Part shown: positions 1 through 13,645 of the stretch, piece by piece
Layout of the letters: the number at the start of each line of letters is the position of its first letter
Position numbering within the stretch: the stretch's first letter is position 1
Made by a program: the position numbers and the translations under genes
From: Dromaius novaehollandiae
Taxonomy: Eukaryota > Chordata > Aves > Casuariiformes > Dromaiidae
Reading direction: 5' to 3'
NCBI RefSeq assembly: GCF_036370855.1
Contig: NC_088099.1
Coordinates: 21,295,501-21,359,500 of the forward strand
Length of the DNA stretch: 64,000 nucleotides
Notes under the pieces: model-generated
Databases searched by the model: none
What the model saw: the letters and a program-made list of their open reading frames with translations, nothing else
Told to the model about the DNA's origin: nothing

Positions 1-1489
1 TTCAAAGCCCAATTAACACTTTTATGAACACAATATGATTGGTGAAATAGTTCACGTTTTTTGCTACAGAGAAGGTTGTTTTCTGCTAGCGTGAGTTCAT
101 ATAAAGGCTTTCTCAAAACAGACAGTACTTGAAACTTAATTGAAAATGACAACTTATAATTCTGAAAAAAACTGCAAAAATGAATATTACATTTTTTGCT
201 GTGGGATTTCTCTAGTGTCCCTGTGATTGAGCTAGTGACGAATGCCTTCTCTGCTTCCCACGTGAGTGCTGTAGTGCAGTAAGAGATTAATTGGAGAACA
301 AGCCTAACACTGGAAATACAATACTTAACTTTTCAGGCACTGCTAATTTGTTAAATTTGGCCTCCAATGACACAAATTATAAAACTGTGTTTGCAATAGG
401 AGGAAGAAATCCTGCTTATTTCTACTGAATCATTTCATTTGCTGGTATCTTTGCCCTGAGACTTGCAGAAAGAGCACTAATAGTAAGAAAGATGCATATC
501 AACTTTATAAAGAGAGAATAAACTTCCCGCTTTTACTGTTCTTATTAAACGCTTAGCTATGTAAGTTTTACCAAAGGACCATGTAAGAACTGAATGAAGC
601 CTTCAGAATTTCTCTTCACAGTGATAACCTGGACTTGTACCAGCTGTTTCTTTTGGAAAATCCAGGGAATACTTTCGCTCCGTTAAATCTTGGCAGGAGA
701 AAGTCCTAACAATTGCCACAGACGGGCTGCGGAATAAATTTATTAGTGTTTACAGACAGAAGAAGCTGGATGATCATAAATCTTATTCCAGTGGAGTGTT
801 TTACATTGTTATTGTTATTTGAATTTTAAAATGGGAAATGGTAATAAATGAAAACCTGCCTCTACTGAAATCAGTGGAAATAATTTGCAATGATTTTAAT
901 TCAGCAGAATTTCATGAAGGATCCCTGTTCAAAGTGTTTGTTTAGTGAGAACAGAGTATGTTGAACACTTCACAGGGGCAGGGTACAGAGAAAGCCTCTC
1001 TCCCCAGTTTCCTATGAAAATTCGTTAAGACTCAGGGGACCTCTGAGCAGGCAGGCAGAGGCAATCCACATGGGAGGAATTAGTATAGTTAGAACAGGAT
1101 ATAAAGATGAGATAAAACTTATGCAAAGACTGGGCCAGATGTGCCTACTTATGTGTATACTTAGGTTTACTTTACATACGCCTCTGTCTTGCTCACTGCT
1201 GATCTCACTTGGCTCAGTGGGACGACTTGACTCGCTGGGTGCTTCCAACCAACATCGGTGGACCATGGCCCTCTGCAGCGGAGTTAGCGTTAAAATCTGG
1301 ATCTTGGGGGTTAAACCCGGCGCACTGTCCATGGACTATCCTTTCTCTGATCAGTGATGAAAGCTTGATGCCGCAACATATTAATACATCAAATCTCAAA
1401 TGTATTTTTTCAGTTTCAAAAACACTACGTGTAAGGAATATTGTTAAGGTTTAAAGATTTGAAACTCCATGAAAGCACCTTCTGGCACA
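1..1489. other. Noncoding AT-rich DNA
   Basis: Short frames at about 1.0-1.45 kb overlap on both strands and show no domain. No RNA gene or repeat recognised. Confidence 0.6.
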
Positions 1490-1735
1490 TCACTCCTGGG
1501 CATGGCGGTAGTTACGCTGCTGTGCGTCCCTTCCCCATCGGCTACCTGCCTCGTGGTCCACTCCCGTCGGCTCCTGCCCGGCGGCCGGTTTCCCTGGGCC
1601 CCGCGTCACGGCTCGCGCCGCCGGCTGCCTGGAGCGTGGCAGCTGGGAGCCGAGGGGCTGGAGACCCCTTGGCCGCTTGCTGCTGGCCGGGGCTGCCCTG
1701 GCGCCGTGCCAGCGCCTCCGCCACTTTGAAGGACT
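1490..1735. promoter_or_regulatory. Small CpG-rich patch of unknown role
   Basis: About 25 CpG dinucleotides fall in roughly 240 bp, in the middle of AT-rich DNA. That density is like a small CpG island. It could be a promoter or enhancer of an unannotated transcript, or a GC-rich exon. Overlapping frames run through it on both strands, as expected of GC-rich DNA, and none resembles a known protein. Confidence 0.45.
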
Positions 1736-2594
1736 TCTGTGAGCCACATCTGTTTTTTCCAGCAACTGCGGACGAGCCAGCACTAATCCAAGGACTAATC
1801 TGGCTAACTGTGAAGAAGCCCAGATTTGCTGTTTGCTGACAGAGCTCTGATTTTTTTTATCTTAGAGGATTTCTTAATCTCAGCTGTATGCGTATCGATT
1901 TGAGAGTAAAGACTGTGATTCTGTATGTGCTTAAGTACAGAGACTTCTGTATTCTGTGTGGGCCTCTGTAAGTAGCAGAGTGTGGAAATGGGAATGATAT
2001 GTTTAATTCTTGCAATTAAGCATTGGTATCTAACAGCAAAAAAAAAAAATTATGAATTTCAGATAAAGTTTGTTTTAAAATTGTACATAGTATTCCAGAT
2101 ATGCTTGATTATGTTTTGTAGTACTTGCTACATATGTGTTTATGTAATGCAATCAATGGTAATGTCTCCAAAATTAACTGTGTGCTAGTAACACCTGATT
2201 GTCAGTCTTACATGCAATAGCTCTGGGATTTAATGCTGTTTAACTCTTCCCGTCTCGTGCTTCACCAAAGACCTAAAATGAGAAGGAAATACAGCAGAAT
2301 TGCACAGAATATTGATTGAGTACCTCATTCTGTGGCATTAATATCATTTTTTTTAATCCAAAAAGCCTCAGCCTTTTTCAGCAGAAAGAAGAGTTTGCAC
2401 TCAGCGACTGAAGACCTAATCTGTATTTCAATTCTTCATCGTTCGCTGTGTGCCATGTGTAACACACTGCAAACTCTTCAAAGTCATCTGAATATTAAAA
2501 AAAAAATTCAAGTTTTTGTGCCAAGACACTGTTACAGCTTCAGTGCTTTATGAAAATGGTTTGTTTGCACATCACACCGATATGTGAGTTTATT

Positions 2595-2935
2595 GCTATT
2601 ATTCCCTCTTCAGGGCTGGAGAGCTGCAGTGCGGGAGCGTGGATGCAGAACAAGCGGCCCTGTTCTGAGATGCCCGCAGCCGATTTTCAGCGTGGGCAGA
2701 CAACACACCGATTCCTATGCCCAGAGGCTGACTCCTATTTACTTTAGCGGAGGCTGGGCGAGCTGAGGCCTCCTGCGAGTGCTCCGGCCCGGGAGCACAA
2801 GCTTGGCTTGCCAGGAAAGAGGAACTTGCAGTTAGGGACGGTGTGCGAAAGCTGTGCCCCGAGCGAGCTCCCGCAGCCGCCTGCGGCAGGCGCCGGGGCC
2901 GAGCCAGGAGGCAGCGCTCAACTGCCGTAACCACA
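2595..2935. promoter_or_regulatory. Second small CpG-rich patch
   Basis: About 24 CpGs lie in roughly 340 bp, densest at 2850-2930. It follows the 1.5-kb patch by about 0.9 kb. GC-rich but CpG-poorer sequence continues to about 3.5 kb, where a 180-codon + frame (3038-3580) has no recognisable domain. A noncoding promoter region is the simplest reading. Confidence 0.4.
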
Positions 2936-3139
2936 GGACCAAGTCTCTCTTCTTGCAAGTCATCAGCGGGCTGGAAACCTTTAGATTTACTGCACAGATC
3001 GCTGCTGCTCAAAATAACGGAATAACCGACTGTAGCCATGGGTTATCGCCCATGTGGCTGCAGGTTTCATGGCAGGCAGGGAAGCAGCCGTGGGGCCGGG
3101 CAGCCCTGGGCTCCCTTGTGGCACTGCAGCGGTGAGCTG

Positions 3140-6100
3140 CAGCAGGCCTGCGACTTGTGCTTTACTTTCGTCAGCCGGTCTCAGCTCTCTTTTGCCCCTC
3201 CAAACCCTCGTTTCAGTTCCAGGCTCCATGTCTCCTTTCCTAGGTCCTTTCTAGGGCCCCACATCCCGGTCGTCTTGCTGGGCCAGTCAGATGGGCTGAT
3301 CCTGAGAGGCCATATCCCCACCCTGGCCCTCTGCCTCCTGCCCAGCTCTTTGCTGTGGTTTGGTCCCGCTCGTGGCACCCCAAACCCTGGGAGCATCTGC
3401 GTACTCAAACCAGGCCACCCCGGTATCGCCCAGGCTCCCCCAGGGGATGAGGACAGAGGGCAAAAGGAGATTTTTCCCCCGGTCTCCCCCCTTAGCAATG
3501 CTGTGGCCTTTGTCTTGACATGCACTTGCAGGGAGATAGCCACTTTGGGATACTCCCTTCGCAGGGTAAAAAATGTTTAGTGCACATACAGAATTTAGCT
3601 ATTGACCTCCAACAAATTATTCACTTCATTTTTTTTTTTTAGGAATATAATTAAGGGTGATTTCCTTCCTTCTGCCCCTCCCGAGAATAGTAAGAGGCAA
3701 ACCCCGCACACTCAAATAACTGCTGTCACCAATTTCAAGTTCCCTACCTGGAAATATGAAGGCTCCAGGAACTCTCATGAAAGGGTTGCCAGGATTTTGG
3801 ACCAAAAAGTTTTTCCCTCACTTTCATCTTTGGATATGACTGAACTGTTTTTGCTGCCTTTTTCAAACAAATCAGGCTGAGGGAGACACACTACATGAAA
3901 ATTTCAGCCCGGAGGTTCAAGTGAAAACAGCCTTGCTACCGAATGTGCCAGGACCACCTGAAGTTTGGGCAGAGCTATCCCCGTCTCCTGGGATCCTTCT
4001 TCCTACCTTCCATTCCTTCCCAGCGTTGCTCCCTGTACGTGAGCTGGCAACCAAAAGAGGTTGAGAAAGCAGTTCCAGGAAGAAAACCAAAGTATTCCAA
4101 AGAAGTGATTTGGAAAGAATTTTACCAGAGGAATTAATAATACAGCAAATGAGACAAAATCACTTAAAACTAGTGGAAGCATGGAAGAGATACATAACTA
4201 GTATAATCTTATAAACATAACAGGAAAAAAAACCCAGAAGTTCTTGTAAGTTTTTAATATGGTAAGAAACAGTGACAGATAACAGGTAGGAGATAGGCAG
4301 CCAGTCAGGGCTAGTGCTTGCCCAAGCCTCAGGGTGTTGTGTCATGAGGGTCTCATTGTGCCTGCAGGGAGAGGTCACTGCTCAAGCCTGAGTTCAAAGC
4401 TGGAGGAATGTGCTCCTTTCACCATGTAATCACTGATATAAAGCTGCATTACTGCAAATATGGTAAGTGGATGTCCTAAATGTATCACTCTGTTTCTAGA
4501 TAGGCTAGAGCTAACTTTTAGCCTGATTATTATTATTATTTTTTTAAATCTGTAGTTACTCTGACCAGTCTGATCTAGTTTTAGGACCAGTTCTAGCCCA
4601 GGTCATTCCTTTTACCATTTTTTTTTACAGCTCCTTATTTTGTCTTCTCTTCTGAGCTCAGGTTAAAGCTTAACTGATACAGGACTCTACAGAAAGCTAT
4701 TAATGCTAGCAGAATTTAGTGGGCCTGTGTCCCTACTGCCATTTTTTCCCTGTGTTTCCTACTTGTCCTTCACATTAGGAGTGGTGGCTCATCTATGCTC
4801 ATGGAGCACCTAGTCTCACAGAGGTCTGGTTCGGTAGCTGGGCTCCTAGGTGCTGCCCAGCATCTGCACATGATATTTGGGACACTGCAAGTGGGTCTAT
4901 TTTGTCCCCAATACTCTGAAGTGTTAGAGCATACAGTAGCAACAGCTTGGATAAGTAAAATTATAAAAGCTTTATCAGTTGTCAGGAAGATTCTCTATCA
5001 TCCTCTGGACTGCATTTTCATTAGGGGAGGTGCCGCTTGCTCTTTCATGTTGCTGGAGATGTTTTTTGATCCCTTGCTGCTTCCTTATTTACCATGGAGA
5101 GGAATCACGTAAATGAAAGGAGTAGAAACAAGTAAGGTTTTGGCAGTATTTCAGATAGAGGACATAAAGGAGCCAGTGCTCACTTATGGACTGCAAGGCT
5201 TCAGAAAAAACAATTTCTCTTTACAATTAATTGGAAAAATTCCTCAGTCATTTTAAAACTGAAGGTTGAGCTGGGATCAAAATGCAGCTGTTAAGTACCA
5301 AGCAGATCTTATGGAAGTCTGGGCAGTTTTGACCTGAAGCTGAGGTGGTGTTTCTGCTTTAGACAGTCTCATTCTTGTTGAAAAGAACTTTAAATAGTGC
5401 CTATGTCAAAATCACTGCTATGTCAAAAATGACTGAGGTATATTCTGAGGTAGTGAGTATTAATCATTGCTAAAACATAGTACTTAAGCCTCAGTGTACT
5501 CTGAACAAAAGCATCAGTACTGGTTACATTTGTTTTTCCTTATCTAAAACATAGATACAGTGCCTATGTCTGTAGCCAAAGTCTCTTGCAAGAAACTGTT
5601 TCAGCCAGAAAGCAGCTTTACAAATGCTAAGTTTATGGAGAAGTGACACAAACTTACAGTATTTCTCCCAAGATTTAACTGTCAAACACTAATGAAACAA
5701 AATTTATAATGTTGTTTGTAGTAACGTCTTCTGGCCGTTCCCAGAAATACTGCTTCTTTCAGCTGGTATTCGATGTCTTCTGTTGCATATTGCAATTTAT
5801 TTGTGGCTGAAGAGTAAAGTAAGTGGAAATAAAAAATTTCCTAGGAGGGATTGCTGTTTAGAAGAGAGAAAATAATGTCATCATCAAGATGCTAAGTAAC
5901 TCTTTGGGAACACAGCATTTTAACTTAAACTTGTGCTTGAATACGTTTTGATAGGTAAGTGTTGCTTCAATAGTGGTTAAGCTTTAATTAAACATTGGTT
6001 ATCCTTGCTGTATGAGTCCCTTGCTCTCCTTGGAGAGGGTACTGATCTGAATAGTCTTAGTACTTGCCTATCACTGCAAATCACCCACAATCTGATTTTT

Positions 6101-6239
6101 AGCAATTAAATATAAAGTCTCTCAGCAGGTAGTTGCCTTATCCCTTTCAGTCAATGCCAAAATAAATTATAACAGGTCAAAACTTATCCTTTTCTGGGTT
6201 TTGATTTTCTTCAAGAAAATAAAATGAAAACACAGAATC
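3140..6239. other. Noncoding DNA, no recognised feature
   Basis: GC-richer to about 3.5 kb, then AT-rich. The 180-codon frame at 3038-3580 lacks any known motif and is compositional. Nothing else seen. Confidence 0.6.
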
Positions 6240-6680
6240 CACTCAGAGTCTTTTCTCTCCAGAGTTGGGCACTTTCCAACACTCGCTCAGCTCGCACCCC
6301 TGGTCCTCCTGTGATGTGTCTGTCTTGGGCCGCCACTCCTTTCTTTTGCATGACTGCGAAAACGTGCTGCTGCCTTGTCCTTTTGGAAGGTGGTGGTTTT
6401 CCAGGCCAACCCAGTGGCCTGCAAGGCTCCGAGTCAGGTGCAGACGAGACATGCGGGACCTTGCTCCCCAGGTGCCCCCCTGGAAGTGCTCCTGTGGGAA
6501 GGAGGAGGATGCCGGCATGCGGGACCGTGCCTTCCCAGGTGCTGGCAGCCCCTCTGGGCTCAGCGAGGGGAAACTGGCAGCACTTTGTCCCCTTTCCCGC
6601 CAGCGGCACAGGGTCTGTGCGGGGTGAGGAGAGGTGTCTTCTGCCTCCTGCCAAACCAAAAGCCTCTCTGGGTGAGACTT
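6240..6680. other. GC-rich patch with internal imperfect repeat
   Basis: A 440-bp GC-rich island in AT-rich DNA has moderate CpG content and open frames in several phases. It contains two imperfect copies of a segment starting CATGCGGGACC, at 6450-6475 and 6516-6542, offset by 66 bp. It resembles neither a gene nor a repeat family I recognise. Confidence 0.4.
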
Positions 6681-9600
6681 AGCTGGTAGGACAAGGGGAT
6701 GTGCTTGGAACTGGTCTCCAGTGAAGCTGTAAAGGGATTTTTATAAAAGCAGAAACCACTCACGTACCTGAGTACCTCTCTACCTTTGATGCTCTGTTAA
6801 ATTGTTTCCATTCTACATGGGACAGTGGTTCTCTTTTGGTAGTGTTCAAACAGGCCTTAATTCGGGCTCTCAGAACACACTTTCTTCTAGAACTACCTAT
6901 AAACACAAAAATGAAGCACAGCCAAAAATACTTGAAGGATTGAGGTGGATTCAACGTATGTAAAGCATTTGTAGGATTACAGTCCATTATCACTTCTGCT
7001 ATGGTTGTGGACTGAAAAAAGAGAATGAATTGTGTCGTCATAGTCACTTTACTAGTAAAATGTCAATGTTGCAAATTCAGGTCACGAAGAGCTTGAAGAA
7101 AGCGCATCTACAACTTCTTGCCACAGTTATTAAGAAAATGAGAATAATTTGCCACGTAAACTAGCTCTGGTAATTTTTAAGCTTGCTCTGGTGCAAAAAT
7201 CCACCTTTCACTCAGAGCTTTGTATCAAAAATAGAATCACACAACCTTTGTTTCCTATTCTAACACAAATTTAAGGCGATAACAGGAGAAATTAGACAAG
7301 TACTTTCCTTCCCCCTGGAGGCTGAAGGTGACACTTCTGAGCTCTGGCTGGTCTTTTCTAAACCCTGGCCCTTGCAGCTTCAGTCTTTCAAAGTACGAGG
7401 GTGTGTCACCGCAGCTGCTGCATCAAACAAAATCAAAGAGATTTGATTAATATAAACTTCAAAATCATGCCATCTTTCCTTCACAAAATACTTCAAACAC
7501 AGCAAGAAGTGTCATCTCCCGGATGACGGAGGTTAATCTACTTAATCTCCTCTTTTCCTTGTATCTGAATGCAAACTACTGGAATATACCCAATTACGTC
7601 TCACCAGTCAAAATAAATTCCTCATTCTGACTACTTCAATCAGATTTTAAGAAGAGATTTCTAGTTCTTTTGCAATATCAATTTGGCTTCTAAATCCGCA
7701 CAACTGTTTAAAGCAAGATGAACAAAACAGGAACCACAGCCTCCTGCCTGCCATACTGTCAGAGTGGGGCAGTTACGGGATTCTGGACTAAAATTTGTTC
7801 TTGATTTGAAACCTCTGATTTCGATGGATGTGGCAGGGGTGGGAGTCAGAGCAGTGTCAGGCCCACCGTCTGTAGTAACAGCATGAATATATTATTTTAC
7901 ATGAGAAACTCTCATAACACCATCCAGTTTATAATCTAGGAGCTCCTTAATTTGCACATAAAAGGCTCACTTCTGGTATTCTTAATCATTGCTTACAGGA
8001 ACTTTCTCTTGCCAATGATTTTTAAGACTGAAGTAAAAGTATTTGTGCATACCAAACCCAAACTTTCTTCTTCATACAATTAAACTATCTACTGTTTAAA
8101 ATCATTGGTATAATAGAAAGCTAAATTTATTGCCATCTTGAGAAATTTCCCTGTGTCAGTCCAATGCCACACTTCCCCATGAGTAATATCTCATTTACAG
8201 GCCAGTAAGATTTTCTCCGGTTTGTGTTTTCTAATGTTCTTTTATTCTCTCATTTTGTTTCTCTTCTGTTCATTGTTATGAATCAGACATTTAAAATGCT
8301 CCAGCGTTCCATGAAATTGCACAGATTTTTCTTAGCAGTCTTAAAGAGCAGGAGCATTAGCTCTGCTCCCCAGCCTCTGTGAGAGCTCTGAAGTTGTGAC
8401 ATGAAATGATAGTCAAACATGCAAGCAGGATCCTATATGTATTCCAGTTCTTAATGTAATACAAGACTATAAATAAAATGCTCAGCTTTAAGTCTGTAGG
8501 AAAGAACAATTCTAAATCCCTTCTATGAGATTAAATGACAAAGCAATTTAAATGAAATTGAGGCAAAACCTTTTTTTTTGTTTGTGTTACTGTATTTATG
8601 TCATGACTGGAGAACTGTGCAGTCCATATTCAGGGATACACAAACAATTTCCAGTGTCACCTACAACGTAATATGCTAACATCTTAAAATTCAATTGTTA
8701 TCTCTTTAAAACTCATTACAACTTGACAGTCATACTAAGATACTGACTAAAAGTTTTGCCACTTGAAGAACTAATTAACGTGATGTACATATTGGAATAA
8801 TGGGAGCCAACATATCAAATCACAAATGCTTCACTTGGCATTGTTTTTAACTTGGTGATTCAAATGCTTTTGGACACTGAATTATTTATCTCAACTTTTC
8901 CGATTATGGAAGATTCTTATAAGTTTGCTTTTAGTGGCTATTTAGAGGAGAAAATTCAGGCTGTAATTTTCCTTAGTACTTTCCTGTATTTAAATAGCCT
9001 CTTGGAACCAGTTATGATGAAATCATTGCCAAGTTTCCAATTGCTACTGAATAAAAAACAAATACAACAAATAGTTGACAGAGAAGGCAATATTCTGATG
9101 TTTTGGCAATAATAAATGTATGTATAAATTTTTCGCATTGCCTTAGTCAACTGTGCTGATCAAACTGAAATGACTTTGAAAAAATTTTAACCTCAGTTGC
9201 AAGCTGCCTGCTGGCCCTGCAGGCACCTCCTAGTGAGCCCTGCTGGGAAAACAATGCATTTAGAACCAAGGCGGGTTTATTAAAAGAAACTTTCAACTCC
9301 TGCCTGTAGTCTCCGGGCTTGAGGAAAGTTGTATGGCGTGAAGCATAGCTCCAACCCTGCATTTTGGCTGAAAGGTTAAGGGAGAGTGGGGCAGGAGCAA
9401 ATTTGATCTGATGATACTGTCCTTTTTTAAGAAAAAAAAAAAGAAGTGGGGGGTGAAGGTTGGTCTAGGAGCAATGCTCTAGCTCCACCTGCCATGGCCC
9501 AAGAACTGGCACTGAATGAAAATGCAATGGGCAGTGGTCTTGGCAGGCCCAAGTAATTTGGCAGATTACTGCTTCCCGGGCGATGGAGGAGCAAGAAAAC

Positions 9601-10985
9601 CACTGGATGCAGACAAAGCCACTTTTGCTCCTTATCTGCATTTCCAAATCCTAATTGTGGGATTGGGTAGCACCAATAAGGGTCCACTGAGTCTATCAGG
9701 GATTCGAATGTGATATAAATTAAAAAAAAAATCTAGAGGCTGCACTATGGCATGATTAGGTTACTTTGGAGAACTTTGCTACATCAGGATTTCCTGTATT
9801 TCATAACACATCCAGCCAGTTAATACTGGCCAGGAGACAACACCAAAGTGTGCAATTAAAGATCAACTCCCAGCACGGTAAAATCAGCAGCAGAATGCTT
9901 TCAGATCCCATGCAAAAGCCTCTGCTGTATAATATATTTGTCTGTAATTGGTAAAGAAGGGAGACACAAATGGAGAAAGAAGAATTTGAAGATGAAGCTG
10001 GCTATGTAGGTTAATCACTATGAAAGAAAACTATAAGGAATGTGATTGACACCTAAACTGGCTAGACAAATAAGCAAACAGATAGTGAAGTAACTTCAGT
10101 GTCAGTGAATGTAAAGAAATATACACCGGATGGAAAAATGTATTTCTTCTCCTTTAAAAGACCTTTGACCATAACAGCTGCATGGTGTTAGATTGCATAC
10201 ACACAGAGAAGTGAACAATGTTGTAATATCTGCACAGAAACAAGAGTGAGTTCTCCTCTAGGAGATTACGTAGCTTCTGGTCTGAGTGGATATTGAAGAA
10301 TTAGAGCACTTGGAGATGGGCAGGACTGAATTATTCACATCTAATTACCTGTATAACTTCTACTGAGCACAAGATTCAGTAGCCTAAACATCACTTCAGA
10401 TGCAGTAGGAAAACTTGCCTAGTGTCCATTTGCTGCCCAGAAGTGCACAAATGCCGTACAAGTCCTTTGCCTTTCATTCCTGTTCCATGTGGCAATCCTG
10501 GAAATCCAAGGCAATTCAACTGGCATTGCGTTTAGGCAGCTGAATTTAGTTTTAAGTTCTTTTCCTTGCTTTTTGGGGTATTGGCTAACCCAGTTCTCAG
10601 AAATCCCACTCATGCCTAGACAAACTGTTACCCTCTCTAGTGCACAGTTGGAGAAAATACTTAGGATGCTATTTACTGTTCTTAATGGGGAGCTGTGCAA
10701 ACTGCATTTTAGACTAATCACTATATAGTAACTCTATGCCAAGTGTTCGTAATGGTCTCTGTTTGCTTAGAAGGCTATTAAGAGAGTTCATGATCTTGTC
10801 CTTATGGCATGTTTGAACTGCCTATTTCATTTGACATCCCTGGCAAATAGAACTTCCTCTTGGTATAAAGTCATCTGGCTGCCCAACTGGTGACTGTGTG
10901 ATGACAAAGACCATGAAAATTATCTAGAAAAATTAGGGAAAAATGACAGAAACTCTTTTTTTTTGTTTCTTTACTTCGTCCTCTT

Positions 10986-10999
10986 CCCCCCCCCCCCCC
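10986..10999 (+). repeat. Poly-C run (14 C)
   Basis: Fourteen C in a row, in a pyrimidine-rich stretch ending in CACCAG. A homopolymer prone to length error in sequencing. Confidence 0.95.
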
Positions 11000-11161
11000 A
11001 CCAGGTGACAGTAAAATTAAGCAGGTAGTTCATGTAACTACAGTAGTTCACATTCAGGGAGCTATTTTCACAACTGTGAAGGCTGGATTTTCCTTTTTGT
11101 CCTTAAAAGAAAGCTTAATTTTGATTAAACTGCTTGGGGTCACCTGTAGTGCACAAGATGT

Positions 11162-11189
11162 AGCATTAGTAAGTAAGCATTAGTAAGTT
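11162..11189 (+). repeat. Tandem duplication of a 14-bp unit
   Basis: Two adjacent copies of AGCATTAGTAAGT plus one variable base. A minor slippage duplication. Confidence 0.9.
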
Positions 11190-13109
11190 AAATAAAGCAC
11201 TCTTAGCTTTGTCTGGCCCTGCATTCAATCACTTGTTGAAGAATTGTGCTGACCAATTTTTTTCTAATCCATTCTATAGTTATAGTGGATTAATCTAATA
11301 CACCTGACATCCTCTCCCTTTACTGCAGTTAGTGATGTTTTCCATATTTACTCTTCTGGTTGTGTATTATTTATAAAAGGGCAATAATGCCCAAACCGTA
11401 TTGGGCAATTTCCAGGCATGTAGCGGACCATGCTCAATCTACTGAAGAACTTGCGCTCTAAGTGTAGATGTGACTAGACGTGACATGGCTGAGACAGTGC
11501 TGGGTGATGAATTAACAACGAGAGACAAAATAGTCTTACAGTTATTAAGCTATACAGCCATATTTTCCAGTCTTTCCAAACTCCTTTCTGAAGTAAAGTG
11601 CACGCTTAACTAATGTTGTCCCTCTTCATCCTTTGAACCTCATATGCGTGCTGTCTGTCCTTTCTTCATTCATTCTAGTCTTCTTCACCATCCACCAGAT
11701 TAACTGGCCTTCCCTACCTTGGTGTCCTGACTCACCTCCCAGCTGTCCTGTACGCATGTGGCAGGACACGGCCTCTTTGCTACCAGTCAGCCTCTTCCCT
11801 CGATGTGACTCCAGTTCTTTTTTACAACTCTGCTAGGAGGTTTCTTCAGGCCTGCTTTTCCCATCGCTGCTGGCTTTCTCAGCCCAAATTGTCTGAGCAG
11901 ACGTCACTTCAGAGAGCATTCCCACATGTTCAGGGAGGAACGCACTCTCCTTGTATGACAGCAGGGAAGGACTGCTGGGGAGCAAGGACCCTAGGGACTA
12001 TTCAGTTATGGTCTGACTCTTGTTTCCAGTGTAATGTTCCTTATGTGAAGGTCATGAGTTGGGAAAAGCTAGTGGCTGTGGCCAGTTTTTAATTCGTGTT
12101 ATCTAGCTTGTACAAACTCCAGCACTACTGGTGCGATTTCTATCTTCTAGACCTTGAGAATCCCAAACTTTTTTCTTATCACCCAGTGTTTATGTTTTGT
12201 AGTCTTGTAGGGTATGAAATTTTTCTTTGATGAAGCAGATGGCTCATTTTGTCTTCTTTGTTTATTACATTTTGACACCTGGTTCTTTCATTTGGATTTA
12301 TGGTGAGATGCTTTTCTTCCCTATGAGTTTTCAGAATCCAGAATCCTTTTTTAAATCTCAGTTTATCCATGTAGAAACATAACTGAAGATTTTTTTTCCT
12401 TTTTCTTTCCTGCTTAATGCTGAGATTTTCCGCTACAGAAAAACTACATTGTTTTCAAGTCAATAGCTACATGACTAGATCCAGTGACCAGCTAAATCAT
12501 CATGGGAAAAGGTGTATGTGTTTTTTTATACACATATGTTGTCTACAAATGGTTTTAAGTGTGCTTAAATATGTCTTGGAATCTTCCAAAACTGACCAAG
12601 TCCTCCTATAATATTTCTGAGAAGAAGTAAATCACAGTGTGATCTTCAGGTCTGCCACATGCATCCTCACAAATCACACTTTAGTAGTCCAGTGGCATGT
12701 TAATCAGTACAATGTTGAACTTCATTTGTCATCATTTTTATTGTTTGTGTTTCTTTACAGTTTATCATTTATTGCTCTTCTTGTATTCATTCCACTTTGA
12801 CTTACTTTTCTCTTCTCTGTTTCCATTTTCTTTTCCCAAGGTAAATAAATTCCAAATATTTAGTTGCTGCCTGTGGCAGCCACATTAAATGTTCATACAG
12901 CCCAATTTAATGTCATACATAGAGGCCAGCTCCAGAGAAAGAATTAAATCCTGCACAATTACCTCTTCAGTTCCCTGTAGAACCTAATCAGTCTCATTCC
13001 CTTAAGATCAAAGGTTTATAGCCTAATTTTTTAAAATAAAGTTTTTTCTTCTAATGTGTAAATGATTCCTACTGAGTACATCTAATACATCTCATCATTT
13101 TTTCAGTTT

Positions 13110-13530
13110 TCCTGAGCACTTGGCCTACTTTTGTGAATGAATTCCACAGACTATTAGTAATACATGATATTTTTCTAAGTAAAGAAATGTTTTATCAGAT
13201 TTAGGTTTGTTGCTGTTACTGGTTGTCTCTTTGCTCTTGTACTAAAAGAATTAGCTTTTTTTCTTCTCCACATTTTTCATTTCTTTCCTGTTCTCTTTCT
13301 TAATTAAACAGTCCTAATCTCTATCTGAAAGTTTTTCCTATGTTTCTGTTCATTTGCCATCTGTCTCTAAAGCCATTTTATATCTCCTGTGTCTTTTCTG
13401 AGATAAGCTGACCAGAAGTGAGTGCATTATTTCAAGTGCAAGCATTGACTCATACAATGCTATTTTCAGGTCTTTCTACCCCCTTCTGTAGGTAGTCACA
13501 TTTTGTTTGCTTGCTGTTTTGCCACTCTAA
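13110..13530 (-). mobile_element. Ancient CR1/L3-type LINE fragment, antisense
   Basis: Read on the + strand, the order of segments follows the reverse complement of an old CR1/L3 element: a GAATTCCACAG segment, a TTCTCCACATTTTTCAT segment, TTAATTAAACAGTCCTAATC, then GAGATAAGCTGACCAGAAG and a CAATGCTATTTTCAGG segment. It is heavily diverged and truncated, with the element's 3' side at the lower coordinates. It carries no intact reverse transcriptase. Confidence 0.65.
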
Positions 13531-13579
13531 ACTAGATGCAGCCACAAATGCAGGTCCTCAAGGACTGTAGAGAGGGGTA

Positions 13580-13645
13580 TTTATTCTGTAGTCCAATGGT
13601 TAGAGCACTCATTTTGAGAATATGTCCATTTTCTCGTGCAAGAGA
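13580..13645 (+). repeat. tRNA-derived SINE-like segment, copy 1
   Basis: The stretch TAGTCCAATGGTTAGAGCAC resembles the A-box half of a tRNA-derived repeat. No clear B box follows, so this is a decayed fragment next to the antisense CR1. Confidence 0.4.

Larger units (their letters stand above)
6690..13100. other. Noncoding DNA, mostly featureless
   Basis: AT-rich, with only the poly-C run and the 14-bp duplication listed separately. The 3' side of the antisense CR1 may extend below 13.1 kb, but I cannot follow it. Confidence 0.6.

Noticed and set aside
3038-3580. 180-codon frame on the + strand
   Set aside because: No recognisable motif; proline- and serine-rich composition in GC-rich DNA, with competing frames on the other strand.
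6211-6689. Several overlapping frames of 100-150 codons on both strands
   Set aside because: Openness in many phases at once points to base composition, not coding.
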